The notes: generated by a model not told the origin, from the letters alone. A DNA stretch of 64,000 bases from Amycolatopsis solani (GCF_033441515.1 NZ_JAWQJT010000002.1:1674001-1738000), one strand, 5' to 3'. Shown: positions 41,798 to 51,720, counted from the stretch's first letter. A program made the numbers and translations.

Positions 41798-42403
41798 GTG
41801 ACCAGTGACGGTCCGGGGCTCCGGGAACGATCCAAAGCACGACGACGGCGGCTGATCCTGCACACGGCCCTGCGCCTGTTCACCGAACGCGGGTACGAGC
41901 GGACCACGATCGCCGACATCGCCGAGGCGGCCGAAGTCGCGCCGCGGACCGTGACGGGCTACTTCCCGTCGAAGCTCGACTTCATCACCGAATGGCCGGC
42001 GTCCATCGAGCAGCGGATCATCGCGCTGTACCAAGAGGATCCCAGCGTGGAGTTCATCGATCTGGTGGACAGGTGGTGGCACGACCTGCGCGACAACGTC
42101 GACCACGAGGAAGCCTTGCTCACCCGCGGCATGGCTCTGGCCAACCCCGCCGTGGTCGCCATGGCGGAGGCTGAGGTCTCCCATCGAACCCCCGGAACCG
42201 GCTTCCCCTTCGACGGAACCGATCGCGACGACCTGTTCGGAGCCGCCGGCCGAGCCGCGATCCGGGGCGTCAACCACGTGTTCCTCCGCGGCGTCGCCGA
42301 GGACCGCATGACCGACGAACTCCACAACGACCTGCTGCACCTGATCCGCGCCATCGCCGACAGCACCGACGTCGGCCACGGCTCACTCAAGCTGGACCCG
42401 TAG
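41798..42403 (+). CDS. TetR family transcriptional regulator
   Basis: The 201-residue protein has the TetR N-terminal helix-turn-helix (LILHTALRLFTERGYERTTIADIAEAAEVAPRTVTGYFPSKLDF broken into its usual helices) and a variable ligand-binding part. GTG start at 41798 with GGGAGAG upstream. Divergent from the hydrolase at 40680-41646, which it probably represses. Confidence 0.9.
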   Translation: MTSDGPGLRERSKARRRRLILHTALRLFTERGYERTTIADIAEAAEVAPRTVTGYFPSKLDFITEWPASIEQRIIALYQEDPSVEFIDLVDRWWHDLRDNVDHEEALLTRGMALANPAVVAMAEAEVSHRTPGTGFPFDGTDRDDLFGAAGRAAIRGVNHVFLRGVAEDRMTDELHNDLLHLIRAIADSTDVGHGSLKLDP

Positions 42404-42612
42404 TGATCAATCGGGACGTGGTCGTGGCGATGCGCAAGCACATTCCCGGGCTCGGCTCCATGGAGACGGGTGGCGCATGCGAAGCCCGCCGGGCAGGTCC
42501 GGAAACCTCAGCAGGTCGGCGAAAGGGTCGGCGACGACCACACTGAACGCGGTGCTCGACGCGACCGCCCGCTGCTGCAGAGCCTCGAGCGCACGCAGTC
42601 CGGCCGAGCAGA

Positions 42613-42801
42613 ATGCCGGCCGGCAAGGGCCACTCCAGCCGGGCCATCCGGTCCTGCCTGCGCCGGCGGCACATCCCGGCGACGATTCCCGAACGCCGGG
42701 ACCAACGAGCCGGCCGGCTGCGCCGTGGTCGGGCCGGTGGTCGCCCACCGGCCTTCGACCGTGTCGCCTACCGGCGCCGCAACATCGTCGAACGCTGGTA
42801 C
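42613..42801 (+). pseudogene. IS5-family transposase fragment
   Basis: The frame reads SSRAIRSCLRRRHIPATIPE, then RAGGRPPAFDRVAYRRRNIVERW. This is the DDE-region C-terminal part of IS5-type transposases (pattern SRAIRxxLRRRxIxATIPE...GGRPPxFDxxxYxxRNxVER), including the catalytic Glu in VER. Both ends are missing and no terminal repeats are seen. The rest of 42404-42821 shows no gene. The fragment ends about 20 bases before the stop of the NACHT gene. Confidence 0.75.
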
Positions 42802-42821
42802 CGGGCGAATCCGGCCCGACG

Positions 42822-45800
42822 TCAAGATGTCGGTGTGTCCCACACCTGCGCGAGGTCGCCCGTCGACGTGGCGGCCAGGGACCGGTCGTCCGGGGCGAAC
42901 ACCATGTGGTCCGGCCGCCAGAAGGAGGCCCTGACCCCTCCCACCGCAGGCCGGAGGGTTCCCTTGACGTCGCCGGTGGCCAGGTCGGACAGTTCGATCG
43001 TGCCGTCGTGTTCGCCGATCGCCATCGTCGAACCGTCCGTGCTCAGCGCGATCGACATGAACCCGCCCGGCCCCGTATCGAACTGCCGCACCCGCACGCC
43101 GCTGTCGAGGTTCCACAACCCGACCACGCCGCTGCCGTCCACCGCCGCGAGCGTGTGACCGCCGTTGCCGACGCCGAACAACCGCAGGCCGTCGCCGTCC
43201 GCCGGGTAGATCGTCCCGGCGGGAAGCGTCCGGGTCACCGCGTGGGTCGTCACGTCGACCACCGCGATCGAGCCGTCGTCGAGCAGGAACGCCAGCGAGC
43301 GGCCGTCGACGCTGTAGGTGAGGTTGCGGATGGCAGGAGTCGCCGGCCCGTACGGCTGGATGCGCTGCCCTACGCCGCGATCGCCGGCCAGGTCCCACAA
43401 CTGCACGGATCCGTCACGTCTCCCGATGGCGGCGGTGTTCCCGTCGGGGCTGAAACTCGAACCGACAACGGAGGGATCGCTCTCCTGGCTGGCCGCGCCC
43501 GGGAGCAGCCGGGCCTCTCGATCCTGCTCGGTTCGCCATCGCCACACCGAGCCCCTGAGCGCGCGGCCCCCGAGCGGGCCGTCGTCGGCATCACCGGTGA
43601 GCATGGTGAGCTCGGTGCCGTTCGTGGTGAGGACGATCGCCGCGATGACGCGCACCCTCGGATCGGCTTGGAGGGTGGCCTTGAGGCGGCCGCTGCGCAC
43701 GTCCCACAGCCGGACGATCGGCGAGCCCCTGTCCGAGTCGAAAGCGGCCAGGGTGCGGCCGTCCCGGCTGAGGGCCATCCCCCGGCCGTCGGTGACCGGG
43801 CCGTCCATGCGGTACGGAGCGTTCGCGAGGTAGATGGCCGGGACGAGACTCGCCAGCATGGCGATCGAAATGGCCAGGACCACCAGCGACGGCGGTTTCG
43901 GCCACCGCCGCCGTGCCCAGCGATGCAGCGGGCGTGAACCGGCCGTGGCCGGGGAAGGATGCCACCGGTCGGCGAGGTGGTCGGTGAGCAGGTCGTGGCG
44001 GAGTTGATACGCCGGGCCGGTCTGGCGCAGCACTCCCACCGCGTGCGCCTCGCGCAGGAACCGGTTAAGCCGGAAGGGAAGCCGGCCCGTCACGGCCAGC
44101 CACACGCGGGCCACGGTGTAGGTCAGCCATGCGGCGCCCGAGCCGATCAGCACCACGCCACCGATGACCACCCCCATCACCAGGCTGATCGGCAAGAGCG
44201 GCGGCTGGTCCCTCGCCGGGAAGGTCAACGAGGCCAGCGCGGTCGCGCCCGCACCGAACACGGCGGTGGCGGCGACGGTGACGAGAAGCGCTCGCCGATC
44301 CCAGCGCAGCAGGTTTTGCGGCGAACTCGACTCCTGGTGTTCCGCGGGTGTGGCGAGCCAGCGCGCCAACCCGATCGGGACACCCACGGAACTGGCGACG
44401 AGCGCCCAGAGCCCGAAACCCGTTCCCGCACCGACCGAGGTGGCCAGCCCCAGCGCCAGGAAAGGGAGCGCGACGGCCATGCCGATCGCGAGACCGACCG
44501 CCAGACTCGGCACCAGCAGCCGCAGCCGAGGTGTGCTGCGCCGCGGCAGGCCGCCGTTGAGCGCGCTGAGGGCGTTGGTCACCGTGATCACGCCGAGCAC
44601 GACGAAAACGATCGACAAAGTGGGAATGCTTGTTTGCGAGTCGCCCGTCCACAGCCCGCGCAACCACCCGACAACGCCGAAGTCGGTGGCGACGATCGCC
44701 GGTTCGGCGACCAGGTAACCGATCCCCAACGCGGCGGCGCTGATCGCGGACACCGCCTGCAGCAACGTCCCGATGTCTTGAGCGACGCCGGAGCAGATCG
44801 TGCGCAGCAGACGAGGGCCGGCGGCCTGCTCGTCCGCTGTTGCCGTGCGGGTCGAACGAGGCGCGGCCATGACACCGGCGATCAACCCGATGACCACACC
44901 CGGGAGAAGGAGCTGGGCGAAGGTCTTGGAAGAACCGAGGGCGAGGGCCAACGCCGGAGTGAGTGTGGCACCCAGAACGGTACCGATCACGACGATCGTC
45001 GTCGCGATCACCGCGCTCGGCACCGAACGGGAAAGCCGCCACCACTCGTAGTTGGGGTCTGCGACGCGATCTCGGAGGTGGTGGGCCAGGAAGCTCAGCC
45101 ACCGCGTGCTGCGGACGCACTCACGTTCGCGGGGATAGCTCGTGGGCAGGAACTGGGTGAGCAGGTGTTGCCCGGCGGCGTCGGCCGTGGCGAACCGGGT
45201 CAGCTCCGTGGGGTCGCTGGCGGGATCCCGGTAGATCTGGCGGGCGAGGCTGATCATCAGCGGCGTCGACAGTGCGGTGGCGAGCGGTCCGCCCGGCTCC
45301 CGGCGCATCTCCGCCACCGCCCCGTCCCACCGCGGGGACTGGGCGATCTCGCGCTGGGTGAGGTAGACGGCGGCGTCGTCGACACTGACCGGTTCGATGT
45401 CGACGACTGCCGCGTGCGAGAGCAGGCTTCCACCGGCCGAGCCGCGTTCGTACTCGATGGTGCGGCAGGTGAGCACCATGTCCAAGCCGGCGCCGGCCGA
45501 GCGATCCAGGTCGGCCAACGCGTGCGGGAGCATCGACTCGGGCATCTCGTCCAGGCCGTCCAGCACCGGTAGCAGCCGCTTGCCCGCCCACAGCCCGTCG
45601 GCGCCGGTGGCGAGTTCGGGGTGGTCATCGGCGATTCTGCGGGCCACCCACGTTTCGATCGGTTCGCCGGTCGCGTCGCGGGGGTTCCGCGGCCGCCACC
45701 CGGCGATCGAGAGCAGGAGCGGCACCGGGTGGTCCCGGTGCGCCGCGGCGGCGAGCGTGTAGAGGATCGCGAGGGTCGTCTTGCCCGCGCCAGGTGCGCC

Positions 45801-46249
45801 CAGCACCACCAGTTGCCGGCGAGGATCGACGCGGAACGCTTCGACCAGTTCGTGGGCGAACGGAAGCTCGTCGGTGAGGTCCTGCCCCAGGGCTCCGCGC
45901 AACGGCTTCCACGGGCCGGCCACCTCGCCCCCCCCCGGCCGGCCGGCCGCCAGCGCAGCCGGACGGGGCGCGGCTGGCGCAAGCCGCGGTTGCCGACTTC
46001 GTTGCGCCACTGCGTGAACACCTTGGCCCGCACCCCCGCCAGGCTGTCCTCGACCGAGGCCGCGTGGCGTCGCTGTCGCAGGCCGACCGACTGGTTGATG
46101 GTCACGGAGCCGATGTCGTGTGCCTGGATGACGTGGCCGCCGACCGTGCCGGTGACGACGTTGGACGTCGGCCCGCCCGGTGCGCCGGCCGTGGTCCGGA
46201 CTCCGCCGATACGGTTCGCGCTCCGCCGAGACCTCCTGAAGAGATTCAC
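42822..46249 (-). CDS. NLR-like NACHT-WD40 membrane protein with N-terminal amyloid-like motif; frameshift at a G9 tract
   Basis: Starting at GTG 46249 (GGAG upstream), the first frame carries NVVTGTVGGHVIQAHDIGSV (about residues 30-49), a RHIM/PP-like pseudo-palindromic motif, then VRAKVFTQWRNEVGNRGLRQ and PRPVRLRWRPAGR. At a run of nine G (45928-45936) the frame breaks; adding one G (or losing two) joins it to the long frame GGGEVAGPWKPLRG... The NACHT domain follows: Walker A VVLGAPGAGKTTLAI, Walker B LLPVLDGLDEMP. Then come about eight or more hydrophobic segments, one last membrane helix (SLVVLAISIAMLASLVPAIYL), and about 330 residues with seven WD40-like units (RLWDVRSG, SVWRW, VQLWDLAG, IAVVDVTT, VGLWNLDSG, IELSDLATG, AQVWD). 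About 1,140 residues if corrected. Such STAND ATPases act in bacterial immunity or signalling. Confidence 0.82.
46091..46162 (-). other. RHIM/PP-like amyloid signalling motif in the NACHT protein
   Basis: Residues about 30-53 show alternating G/N and V/I positions around a VIQA core (G-T-V-G-G-H-V-I-Q-A). This pseudo-palindromic pattern is known at the N-terminus of actinobacterial NLR-like proteins (the BASS class related to RHIM) and in their effector partners. The core here has His where the common form has Gly after QA. Confidence 0.55.
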
Positions 46250-46357
46250 CCGGCTCCCACGACCTCCACTGGTTTCGGAGCCCGCAACGGCCCCGGCACG
46301 ATGCCGACGTGGTGGCTAGTCGCTCCGAGCTCGAGCACCGTTACGAGCGCAGGCGGG

Positions 46358-47329
46358 CTACTCCTTCGCGGTGCCGCCGGGCTCGATGCTTTCCGCGGTC
46401 CCGGTCGCCGCGCGGTCGCGCGCCAGCTTCCGCCACGTGCCCGGCGTAACGCCTTCCCTGCGCAGGAATACCCGGCTGAGCGCGGTGCTGGTGTGGTAAC
46501 CGACCCGCACGGCGATTTCCTGGACGCTCAGAGAAGTGTCCCGTAGCAGCGTCTTGGTCCGGTACACGCGCCACGACGTGAGGTAACCCAATGGCGTGTC
46601 GCCGGTCTTCTCCTTGAACGCGGCGGCGAACGCCGAGCGCGACATGCCGGCGGCGAGCGCGAGCGCCTCTACCGTCCACGGGTGGTCGAGGTTCGCGTGC
46701 AGTTCGTGGATCGCCGCGGCCAGCTGGGGGTCCCGCAGGGCCGCGAGCCAGCCGATCGTGCCGCTGCCCACGTCACTGCAGCACGCGCGCAACGCCTGGA
46801 CGAACAGCACGTCGGACAGGCGGCTCGTGACGAAACCCGCGCCGAGGCCGTTCACCGCGGACTCCTGGGCGATGAGCTCGAACGTCGTGCGCAGGAGACG
46901 ACCGGAGGTCGTGCCGGGGCTCAGCCGCAACAGCGGCGGCAGGAGCGCGAACAGCGTCTCCGCCGCCACGGCGTCGAAGGTGAACCGCGTGGAGACGATC
47001 TCGGTCAGCGCGCCGTCGCCGCCGACCTCCGCGCCACGCGGTTCGCCGCCGGCCACGCCGTCGCAGTCGACGAGTACGCGGCCCTGCTCGTCCTGCAGCG
47101 CGAACTCGACACCCGCGCGGACCAGGAAGCAGTCGTCCGCCGTCAGGTGCTGCGGCTCGGCCAGCCCTGCTCCGGTGAGCCAGCACGACCCACTCGAAAT
47201 CAGCACGAGCCTCGCGACGTGCCGGGCGGGGAAGGCGATGCCCCACGGCGCGCGGGCGCTCACCCGCACGTAGCGCGAGCTCTCGATCTTCATCGTGGCG
47301 AGCAGGTCGTCCACCGGGGCGACGGTCAT
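46358..47329 (-). CDS. AraC family transcriptional regulator with cupin domain
   Basis: ATG at 47329 with AGGAAG upstream gives 323 residues. The N-terminal cupin_6 part has APWGIAFPARHVARLVLISSG and LTADDCFLVRAG; the C-terminal AraC part has WTVEALALAAGMSRSAFAAAFKEKTGDTPLGYL and VQEIAVRVGYHTSTALSRVF. Divergent from the oxidoreductase at 47434, the likely target. Confidence 0.9.
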   Translation of the reverse strand: MTVAPVDDLLATMKIESSRYVRVSARAPWGIAFPARHVARLVLISSGSCWLTGAGLAEPQHLTADDCFLVRAGVEFALQDEQGRVLVDCDGVAGGEPRGAEVGGDGALTEIVSTRFTFDAVAAETLFALLPPLLRLSPGTTSGRLLRTTFELIAQESAVNGLGAGFVTSRLSDVLFVQALRACCSDVGSGTIGWLAALRDPQLAAAIHELHANLDHPWTVEALALAAGMSRSAFAAAFKEKTGDTPLGYLTSWRVYRTKTLLRDTSLSVQEIAVRVGYHTSTALSRVFLRREGVTPGTWRKLARDRAATGTAESIEPGGTAKE

Positions 47330-47433
47330 ACGCACTTCCTGGACGATCGGCCGGATATCGCGGACGAAATGATACAGCGCGTCCAAGCCGGGCGACCTAC
47401 GGTCGACTCGTGGAAACCAGCGAGGAAGAAACA

Positions 47434-48423
47434 GTGGCGCGGACGTACGAGGTGCGGACCGACGGCCGGCCGGTCATCGAGAAGAACCGTCCCGTACCCG
47501 CTCCGGCGGCGGGTGAGGTGCTGGTGCGGGTGAAGGCCAGCTCGCTCAACGCCCGGGACCTGCCGATCGTCAGCGGCCGGTACTCGCGCCCGGTGCCACC
47601 CGGACGCGTACCCCTCTCCGACGGCGCCGGCATCGTCGAGGCGGTCGGCGCCGGGGTCTCGCGGTTCCGGGCCGGGGATCGCGTGACGAGCAGCTTCCAC
47701 CCCAGCTGGCTCTACGGCTCCCTGGACGGGTGGGATGAGCTCTACGGGGTGCAGCTCGACGGATGGCTGACCGAATACATCGCCGTGGGCGAGCAGAGCC
47801 TGGTCCCGGTACCCGAGCACCTGTCGTTCGAGGAAGCGGCCACGCTCCCCTGCGCCGCCCTCACGGCCTGGTCCGCGTTGTCCGGCGTCGGCCCGGGCGA
47901 CACCGTGCTCCTGCAAGGATCCGGCGGGGTGTCGATCTTCGCGCTGCAGTTCGCCCGCGTGGCCGGCGCACGAGTGCTGGTCACCACCTCCAGCGCCGGG
48001 AAGGCGCAACGCCTGCGCGCCCTCGGCGCCTCCGACGTCATCGACTACGCCGGCACTCCCGAATGGGGTGCGCGGGTCCGCCAGCTGACCGGCGGCCACG
48101 GCGCCGATCTCGTCGTGGAGATCGGCGGAGCCGGAACGATCGCCCAATCGATCACCGCCCTCGCCCAAGGCGGCCGGATTTCGCTCGTCGGCAACCTCGC
48201 GGACGGCGACGGCATGGACCTGACTCAGTTCCTGAACCGCGGCGCGACGCTGCGCACCGTCACCGTCGGCAGCCGCAGTGATTTCGAGCGGATGAACCGG
48301 GTCATCAGCCGGCACCGGCTGCGGCCGGTCGTCGACCGCGTGTTCCCGTTCGCCGAAGCACCCGACGCGTTCACCTACTTCGCAACGGGAACGCACTTCG
48401 GCAAGGTCGTCATCCGCCACTGA
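47434..48423 (+). CDS. Zinc-independent MDR-type NAD(P)-dependent alcohol dehydrogenase/quinone oxidoreductase
   Basis: The 329-residue enzyme has the MDR layout: N-terminal GroES-like domain (GEVLVRVKASSLNARDLPIV), PLSDGAGIVEAVGAGVSRFRAGDRV, and Rossmann motif GDTVLLQGSGGVSIFALQFA. Catalytic-zinc ligands are not evident, so quinone- or enone-reductase activity is more likely. GTG at 47434 is chosen because GAGGAA lies upstream; a GTG at 47410 lacks a site. Divergent from an AraC regulator. Confidence 0.88.
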   Translation: MARTYEVRTDGRPVIEKNRPVPAPAAGEVLVRVKASSLNARDLPIVSGRYSRPVPPGRVPLSDGAGIVEAVGAGVSRFRAGDRVTSSFHPSWLYGSLDGWDELYGVQLDGWLTEYIAVGEQSLVPVPEHLSFEEAATLPCAALTAWSALSGVGPGDTVLLQGSGGVSIFALQFARVAGARVLVTTSSAGKAQRLRALGASDVIDYAGTPEWGARVRQLTGGHGADLVVEIGGAGTIAQSITALAQGGRISLVGNLADGDGMDLTQFLNRGATLRTVTVGSRSDFERMNRVISRHRLRPVVDRVFPFAEAPDAFTYFATGTHFGKVVIRH

Positions 48424-48447
48424 CCGGCGATTCAGTCGTCGAGGGCC

Positions 48448-49071
48448 TTACCCAGTCGTGGCGTACCGGGCGGCGGTGGTACGGACGGCCTCGTCGACCA
48501 CCTGCGCGACGCGTTCGGCGCTCACCTCCCAGCCCGGCACCAGGAGTGCCGGCCAGAAGACGTAGTTGGAGATCATGCCCAGGAACTGGGTGGCGGCCAG
48601 GTCGACGTCCTCGATCCGCACCGTTCCCGCCTCGTGCTCGGCCAGCAGGTAGCCGCGCACGGACTCGAAGTAGGGCATCTTCCCCTGCGAGAACTGCGCA
48701 TGGGCCAGCTCGGGGAACCGCGGCAGCTCGGCGATGACGATGCGGAACAGGTCGGTCATCCGGGCCCGGCCGAGCAGCTCGGCGTAACGGCGGCCGATGG
48801 TGGTGAGCCCGTCGACGACGTTGCCCGCCGGCGGCGGGGTTTCCTCGTCGGCGGTCGACCAGGACTCGGTCACGATGGCGTCGAACAGGGCGGCTTTGGT
48901 CGGGAACTGCTTGAACAGGGTGGCCCGCGAAACGCCCGAGCGCTCGGCGATCCGCGCCAGCGACGTCCGGTCGTAGCCCAGCTCGAGGAACAGTGCGGTC
49001 GCGGCCGTCACGATCAGCGCGCGCTTCTCCTGGGCGACGCGCTGGTGGTACGGCGTCACGACCTTGCTCAT
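48448..49071 (-). CDS. TetR family transcriptional regulator
   Basis: The 207-residue protein has the TetR helix-turn-helix (KRALIVTAATALFLELGYDR, then SLARIAERSGVSRATLFKQFPTKAALF) and a C-terminal domain like TetR_C_7 (LFRIVIAELPRFPELAHAQF). ATG at 49071. Divergent from the SDR at 49175, which it probably controls. Confidence 0.9.
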   Translation of the reverse strand: MSKVVTPYHQRVAQEKRALIVTAATALFLELGYDRTSLARIAERSGVSRATLFKQFPTKAALFDAIVTESWSTADEETPPPAGNVVDGLTTIGRRYAELLGRARMTDLFRIVIAELPRFPELAHAQFSQGKMPYFESVRGYLLAEHEAGTVRIEDVDLAATQFLGMISNYVFWPALLVPGWEVSAERVAQVVDEAVRTTAARYATTG

Positions 49072-49174
49072 GGACCGAGCATACGAGGTGAGTGGCTTGA
49101 CTCGCCACCGCCGCCGCCCTAATGTCGAGGGCATGGTGAGTCGACCGGCTCACCACCTACCGAAGGACCATCCC

Positions 49175-49948
49175 ATGCCCCGCTTCGACAACCAGACCGT
49201 GCTCGTGACCGGCGGGACCGGCGGCCAGGGCTCGAGCCACGTGCGCGCCTTCCACGCGGAGGGAGCGAACGTCGTGATCGGCAGTCTCGACGCACACCGC
49301 GGCGCCGCTCTCGCGGGCGAGCTGGGGGCTCGCGCTCGCTTCACCCGCCTCGACGTCACCGACGAGAGCTCGTGGTCCGCCGCGGTGTCGGCCACTGAAA
49401 GCGCTTTCGGCGGCTTGGACGTGCTCGTCAACAACGCGGGCGTGCAGAACCCGCCCGCCACCATCGAGCACACGGATCTGGCGACGTGGTCACGCATCCT
49501 GGACCTCAACCTCACCGGGACGTTCCTCGGCGTCAAGGTCGCCGCTCCCGCGCTGCGCCGCGCGGGAGGAGGAGCCATCGTCAACATCGCCTCGACCATG
49601 GCGCTGGGTGGCACCGCGCACTACGCGCCGTACGTCGCCGGCAAGTGGGCCGTGCGAGGCCTGACCCGGACGGCGGCGCTCGAACTCGGCCGCGACCGGA
49701 TCCGGGTGAACACCATCCATCCCGGCGTGATCTCGACGCCGTTCATCCACGAACCGGCAGCCGGCGCCACGGCGGCGATCGCGGAGTTCTATTCGCCGGA
49801 GCCGTTCGCCGTCCCCCGGCTCGGGGAGCCGGCCGAGGTGACGCGGTTGCTGCTGTTCCTCGCCTCGTCGGAGGCGTCGTTCGTCACAGGCTCGGAGTAC
49901 GTCATCGACGGCGGACTCCTCCTCGGGCCCGCGCTTCAGGCCGCATGA
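49175..49948 (+). CDS. SDR family oxidoreductase
   Basis: The 257-residue classical SDR shows TVLVTGGTGGQGSSHVRAF, LDVLVNNAGVQNPPATI, NIASTMALGGTAHYAPYVAGKWAV (catalytic S, Y, K) and a glucose-dehydrogenase-like end (ASFVTGSEYVIDGGLLLG). ATG at 49175 follows GAAGGA. Its stop overlaps the start of a decayed nitroreductase gene (ATGA), so the two were once co-translated. Confidence 0.9.
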   Translation: MPRFDNQTVLVTGGTGGQGSSHVRAFHAEGANVVIGSLDAHRGAALAGELGARARFTRLDVTDESSWSAAVSATESAFGGLDVLVNNAGVQNPPATIEHTDLATWSRILDLNLTGTFLGVKVAAPALRRAGGGAIVNIASTMALGGTAHYAPYVAGKWAVRGLTRTAALELGRDRIRVNTIHPGVISTPFIHEPAAGATAAIAEFYSPEPFAVPRLGEPAEVTRLLLFLASSEASFVTGSEYVIDGGLLLGPALQAA

Positions 49949-50175
49949 GCACGTTGCCGCACCTGCCCGGCCCCATCCGGCGAGCCATCGAGATCACCCC
50001 GGCCGCACCGGCCGGCCACGCCGCATCGAGATCTTCTTCTACCGAGCCGCGGGCAGCACTTACCTGTGCAGCGGCGCCGGCGGTGCGGCGACCGGCTGGC
50101 ACGCGAACCTGCTTGCCCACCCCGACTTCACTTTCCACCTCAAGAACGGGATTCGTGCGGACCTGCCCGCGGCCC
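49944..50175 (+). pseudogene. Deazaflavin-dependent nitroreductase-like pseudogene
   Basis: ATG 49944 gives MSTLPHLPGPIRRAIEIT, then near 50015 the matching frame changes to RIEIFFYRAAGSTYLCSGAG followed by GWHANLLAHPDFTFHLKNGI and RADLPA. This is the core of small F420-dependent (DUF385-type) nitroreductases, with part of the middle and the C-terminus lost. The gene overlaps the SDR stop. Confidence 0.65.
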
Positions 50176-50539
50176 ACCCGGCTCGAAAACTGGGCCGAGA
50201 GCCGGCTGATGCGCATCACCTTCCCCCAGCCCCCGGGAACACCGGCATGAGGGAGGAAGGAGCGCCATCGCCTCGTAGAGAGCCGAACCGAGAAAACCCG
50301 GCGATTTGCGGACGACCTCGGCGGCGCGGCTGATCGCTTCGATGAGGTCTTGCGCCCCGGCCGCCGTACGACTCCGGGCCGTGCGCCGGGGGCGATGACG
50401 CCGGCCGGGACGGGCACATCAGGGCTGGAGTGGCGGGCGACGGCCGCGGACCGGGCGGGCAACCGCTTGTCCCGACTCGTTCAGCCAGGGACGCCGCCCG
50501 GAATCGTCGCTCGTTGCCGCCCTGTTCGCGCGTCGTGAG
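50176..50539. other. Intergenic region with no clear gene
   Basis: About 360 bases between the nitroreductase remnant and the alcohol dehydrogenase. On the minus strand a short stretch translates as DLIEAISRAAEVVRKSPGFL, weakly like an antibiotic-biosynthesis-monooxygenase fold fragment, but without start or end. Nothing else is seen. Confidence 0.35.
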
Positions 50540-51625
50540 TCACGCCGCCGGCGTGAGCACGGTGCGGTCGAACGGTCCACTGTGGACGGCGGCGTGGGCG
50601 ATCGCGTCGTTGACCTCGTCGAGGGTGAACCGGGTGACCTGCTCCGGGGCGAGGTCGAGGGCGCCCGAGGCGATCAGGCGGATCATCCCGGTGTTCGCCG
50701 TGCGCGGATACATCCATTGGCCGCGCACGGTCACCGAGTTGCGCATGATCCACGGGTACGGGAGGGCGAGGTCGGCGCCGCCGAGCATGCCGACGCCACC
50801 CATCAGCACCACCCGCCCGTACTCGCGGACGGTCATGGCCGCCGCGCGGGTCGCCGAGCTCGGCGCGTGGGGCGGCAGCAGGTCGAGCACGACGTCGATC
50901 GGGCCGTCGGCGGCGGCGATCATCGCGCGGTGGTCGGCTTCTTCGTCGCCGGTGAGTTCGACCGTGCTCACCCGGGGCCCGAACCGGTCGGCGAGCCGGG
51001 CGAGCACCGCCCGGTTGCGTCCGGCGGCGACCACCCGCGCGGCTCCCATGGCGAGCGCGACCACCACCGCGCTGCTGCCGAGGTTGCCCGTCGCGCCGCT
51101 GACCAGCAGCGTCTCCCCCGCCTCCAGCCGGCCGGCCAGGAGTCCGCCGTAGGGAATGGTGTGCACCCCCAGCGCGGACCACCGCGCCGGGTCGGCCGCC
51201 GCTTCCGCGGGCAGGCGGTGGGCGTTCTCGGTGGGCAGCCGCATGAGCTCGGCGAACGACCCGTCGTGCAGGTGGCGGGACAGCCGGGCGCCGCCCTCGC
51301 CGCGGGAGCTCCAGCCCTGCAGCGTGATGTCGGGGGTGCGGGCGTCGTCGCGGGCGCGCACCGTCGGGTCGCACCAGACCAGGTCGCCGACGCGCAGCCG
51401 GGTCGAGTCGGGGCCCACGTGCGCCACCCGGCCGATCCCACCCGGACCCGGCACGACCGGTGGTTCGAGCGGGTAGCGCCGTTCGCCGCTGAACACCTCG
51501 GCCGTGTAGGGCAGCACGCCGGTCGCGAGAACCTCGACCAGTACCTCGCCGCCGCCGGCTTCGGGATCGGGTACCTCGTGGACTGTGAGCGGGGCGCCGA
51601 ACGCGGTCAATGTCGCTGCACGCAT
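50540..51625 (-). CDS. MDR-type alcohol dehydrogenase/quinone reductase
   Basis: The 361-residue protein shows GGEVLVEVLATGVLPYTAEVF, VVPGPGGIGRVAHVGPDSTRLRVGDLVW and the cofactor loop GETLLVSGATGNLGSSAVVVALA. No structural-zinc cysteine cluster is evident. ATG at 51625 with GAAAGG upstream. Divergent from a LysR regulator at 51721. The stop region carries a TCCACTGTGGA palindrome at 50576. Confidence 0.88.
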   Translation of the reverse strand: MRAATLTAFGAPLTVHEVPDPEAGGGEVLVEVLATGVLPYTAEVFSGERRYPLEPPVVPGPGGIGRVAHVGPDSTRLRVGDLVWCDPTVRARDDARTPDITLQGWSSRGEGGARLSRHLHDGSFAELMRLPTENAHRLPAEAAADPARWSALGVHTIPYGGLLAGRLEAGETLLVSGATGNLGSSAVVVALAMGAARVVAAGRNRAVLARLADRFGPRVSTVELTGDEEADHRAMIAAADGPIDVVLDLLPPHAPSSATRAAAMTVREYGRVVLMGGVGMLGGADLALPYPWIMRNSVTVRGQWMYPRTANTGMIRLIASGALDLAPEQVTRFTLDEVNDAIAHAAVHSGPFDRTVLTPAA

Positions 51626-51720
51626 GGAAAGCCTTTCGTGATGCGGTCTCCCGCCCACGGTAGAAGCGGAACAACCATGCGGGAAGCGAAGATCAAGCAT
51701 TTCTGATATGCGTAGCAGGC

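Noticed and set aside
43959..45572. Long plus-strand frame inside the NACHT gene
   Set aside because: Antisense shadow of the NACHT and membrane segments, with Arg/Gln/His-rich sequence and no domain.
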